In this document: in pieces, positions 62,836 to 64,000 of the stretch
How the letters are laid out: each line of letters opens with the position of its first letter
Numbering within the stretch: the first letter of the stretch is position 1
Assembly (NCBI RefSeq): GCF_034262375.1
Contig: NZ_CP139558.1
Coordinates: 5,084,001-5,148,000 of the forward strand
Reading direction: 5' to 3'
DNA length: 64,000 nucleotides
Source of the DNA: Mucilaginibacter sabulilitoris
GTDB lineage: Bacteria; Bacteroidota; Bacteroidia; Sphingobacteriales; Sphingobacteriaceae
Notes under the pieces: generated by a model
The model's input: only the letters and a program-made list of their open reading frames with translations
Told to the model about the DNA's origin: nothing
Databases searched by the model: none
Made by a program: the position numbers and the translations under genes

Positions 62836-64000
62836 ATGTTGAAAATAAAACATTTACTCTTTTTAGCTTTTCCTGTCCTTTTAATTAATTCAAAGCTCTT
62901 TGCACAAAGCGGCGGAAAAATTGCGGGCAAGATAATTGACCAGAAAACAAGCGAAACCCTAATCGGTGCAACGGTTGGCTTACAGGGTTCAACCAAAGGC
63001 GCGGCTACTAATGTTGACGGAAGATATGTACTTACCGATCTTCAACCGGGTACATATGTAGTTGTTGTAAAATACATTGGATACCAAACCAAATCAATCT
63101 CAGATATTGTGGTTAAAGCAGGCGCGGTGACCAATCTCGACATAGTAATGTCAGAGGCAACTACAACAGCCCTAAAAGAGGTAGTGGTTAAAGCAACTTA
63201 TCGCCAGGCATCGGTGGCATCATTATATGCTATTCAAAAAAACAGTGTCGTTATATCTGATGGTATTTCTTCCGAACTAATCAAAAAATCACCTGACAGA
63301 AGCACAAGTGATGTTTTAAAAAGGGTAAGCGGTACTACCATTCAGGATAATAAATTCGTGGTGGTACGTGGTCTTAGCGATCGTTATAATACTGCATCGC
63401 TCGATGGTACTCCCCTGCCCAGTACCGAGCCTAACCGTAAAGCATTTTCATTTGATATTGTTCCAGCCAACCTGATCGAAAATATCATCATCAGTAAAAC
63501 AGCAACGCCAGATCTCTCTGCCGATTTTGCGGGAGGTAATATCCAAATATTAACTAAAGATATACCCGATCAGAACTTCATTAACCTGGGAGCCGGTTAT
63601 AGTTATAATTCACAAAGCACATTCAAAAATTTTCAAAGTGGCTACCGCAATACGAGCGATTACTTTGGCTTTGACGGTGGCGCCAGAACACTGGTTGATA
63701 ACTTTCCTACTACTGCTCAGATCATTGGCCCACCAAGATTAACGCCAAAACAAAATCTGCAGTCAATACAATCCCTAAACAACGATTTTACTGTATATAA
63801 TAAAAATGCGTTTTTAGGTCAAAGCTATCAGTTTACCCTTGGTAACGTACAGGAAATAGGCAAAAACAAAAATCGTTTCGGTACTACAATCGCATTAACC
63901 TATCGTAATGCCGAAACCACCATTCCTGATCTGGTAAGGCAATATAACAACTTTAACTTCAAGGAAAACCAATACAAGTTTTCAACCAATATTGGAGCCC
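62836..64000 (+). CDS. TonB-dependent receptor, 5' part (runs off the window)
   Basis: An open frame from the ATG at 62836 continues to the window edge (388 codons visible). It has a signal peptide (about 1-24, ending KLFAQ), a carboxypeptidase-like domain (about 28-115, with IIDQKTSETLIGATVGLQG) and a TonB plug (from about 120: STSDVLKRVSGTTIQD, VVVRGLSDRYN, and ISKTATPDLSADFAGGNIQI). There is no STN domain, so it is probably not part of a FecR signalling set. A TAATTTTG box lies at 62810-62817, 18 bases before the start. The substrate is unknown. Confidence 0.88.
   Translation, partial: MLKIKHLLFLAFPVLLINSKLFAQSGGKIAGKIIDQKTSETLIGATVGLQGSTKGAATNVDGRYVLTDLQPGTYVVVVKYIGYQTKSISDIVVKAGAVTNLDIVMSEATTTALKEVVVKATYRQASVASLYAIQKNSVVISDGISSELIKKSPDRSTSDVLKRVSGTTIQDNKFVVVRGLSDRYNTASLDGTPLPSTEPNRKAFSFDIVPANLIENIIISKTATPDLSADFAGGNIQILTKDIPDQNFINLGAGYSYNSQSTFKNFQSGYRNTSDYFGFDGGARTLVDNFPTTAQIIGPPRLTPKQNLQSIQSLNNDFTVYNKNAFLGQSYQFTLGNVQEIGKNKNRFGTTIALTYRNAETTIPDLVRQYNNFNFKENQYKFSTNIGA

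Noticed and set aside
1-64000. tRNA, rRNA, CRISPR arrays, riboswitches and prophage genes
   Set aside because: I looked for their usual landmarks (regular spaced repeats, clover-leaf TTCGA arms, phage structural proteins) and saw none; a covariance-model search would be needed to exclude small RNAs fully.

Overview
The window looks like chromosome of a Bacteroidota member of the Sphingobacteriaceae, most likely Mucilaginibacter or a close relative. This rests on gene content: SusC/SusD pairs, FecR/ECF-sigma surface-signalling cassettes, STN-domain TonB receptors, a hybrid two-component sensor with a reporter propeller, many lipoproteins with a Cys-Lys-Lys start, and promoter-like TAnnTTTG boxes in place of E. 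coli-type boxes. The species is inferred, not proven. I saw no rRNA, tRNA or CRISPR array.

Layout. 1-12.5 kb: the start of a VF530-family gene cut by the window edge, a large orphan hybrid sensor kinase, housekeeping-type enzymes (YceH family, two metallo-enzymes, DUF92, a methyltransferase, a pirin), then a four-gene operon with an ECF sigma factor, a zinc-finger anti-sigma protein carrying HEAT-like repeats, and two DUF4097 exported proteins. 12.7-21 kb: a secreted protein, then a uronic-acid polysaccharide locus arranged around a LacI regulator: GH88 and an alginate-lyase-family protein on the left, GH2 and a second alginate-lyase-family protein on the right, with a shared 18-base operator-like sequence in front of each arm. 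21-22.8 kb: a complete IS1182-type element that has landed in the middle of a palindromic terminator (8-base target duplication).

23-31 kb: a lipoprotein, a zinc-ribbon beta-lactamase-fold protein, and an efflux operon (TetR, TolC, membrane fusion protein, two ATPases, two ABC-2 permeases) with two near-identical palindromes at the regulator and pump promoters. 31-34 kb: a DUF2264 protein and a formylglycine-type sulfatase. 34-36.5 kb: a small hypothetical pair, a methyltransferase and a HAD-IIA phosphatase. 36.5-46.8 kb: sigma factor, FecR, SusC, SusD and a DUF5689 lipoprotein in one run, with a secreted DNA/RNA non-specific endonuclease upstream; together these may form a nucleic-acid scavenging locus.

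46.9-55 kb: a second surface-signalling set (sigma factor, FecR, STN TonB receptor, lipoprotein) whose sigma gene is separated from FecR by an oppositely oriented serine hydrolase. 55-60 kb: a small protein with an outer-membrane barrel, an S41 peptidase, a decayed serine-hydrolase copy and a Tat-type sugar isomerase/epimerase. 60-64 kb: a SIR2-like protein (possible defence effector), a transglutaminase-like exported protein, an ArsR-type regulator and the 5' part of a TonB receptor that runs off the window.

Most genes fit polymer foraging at the cell surface: extracellular signals act through TonB receptors and FecR on ECF sigma factors, secreted lyases, hydrolases, sulfatase and nuclease cut polymers, and local LacI and TetR proteins control individual operons.
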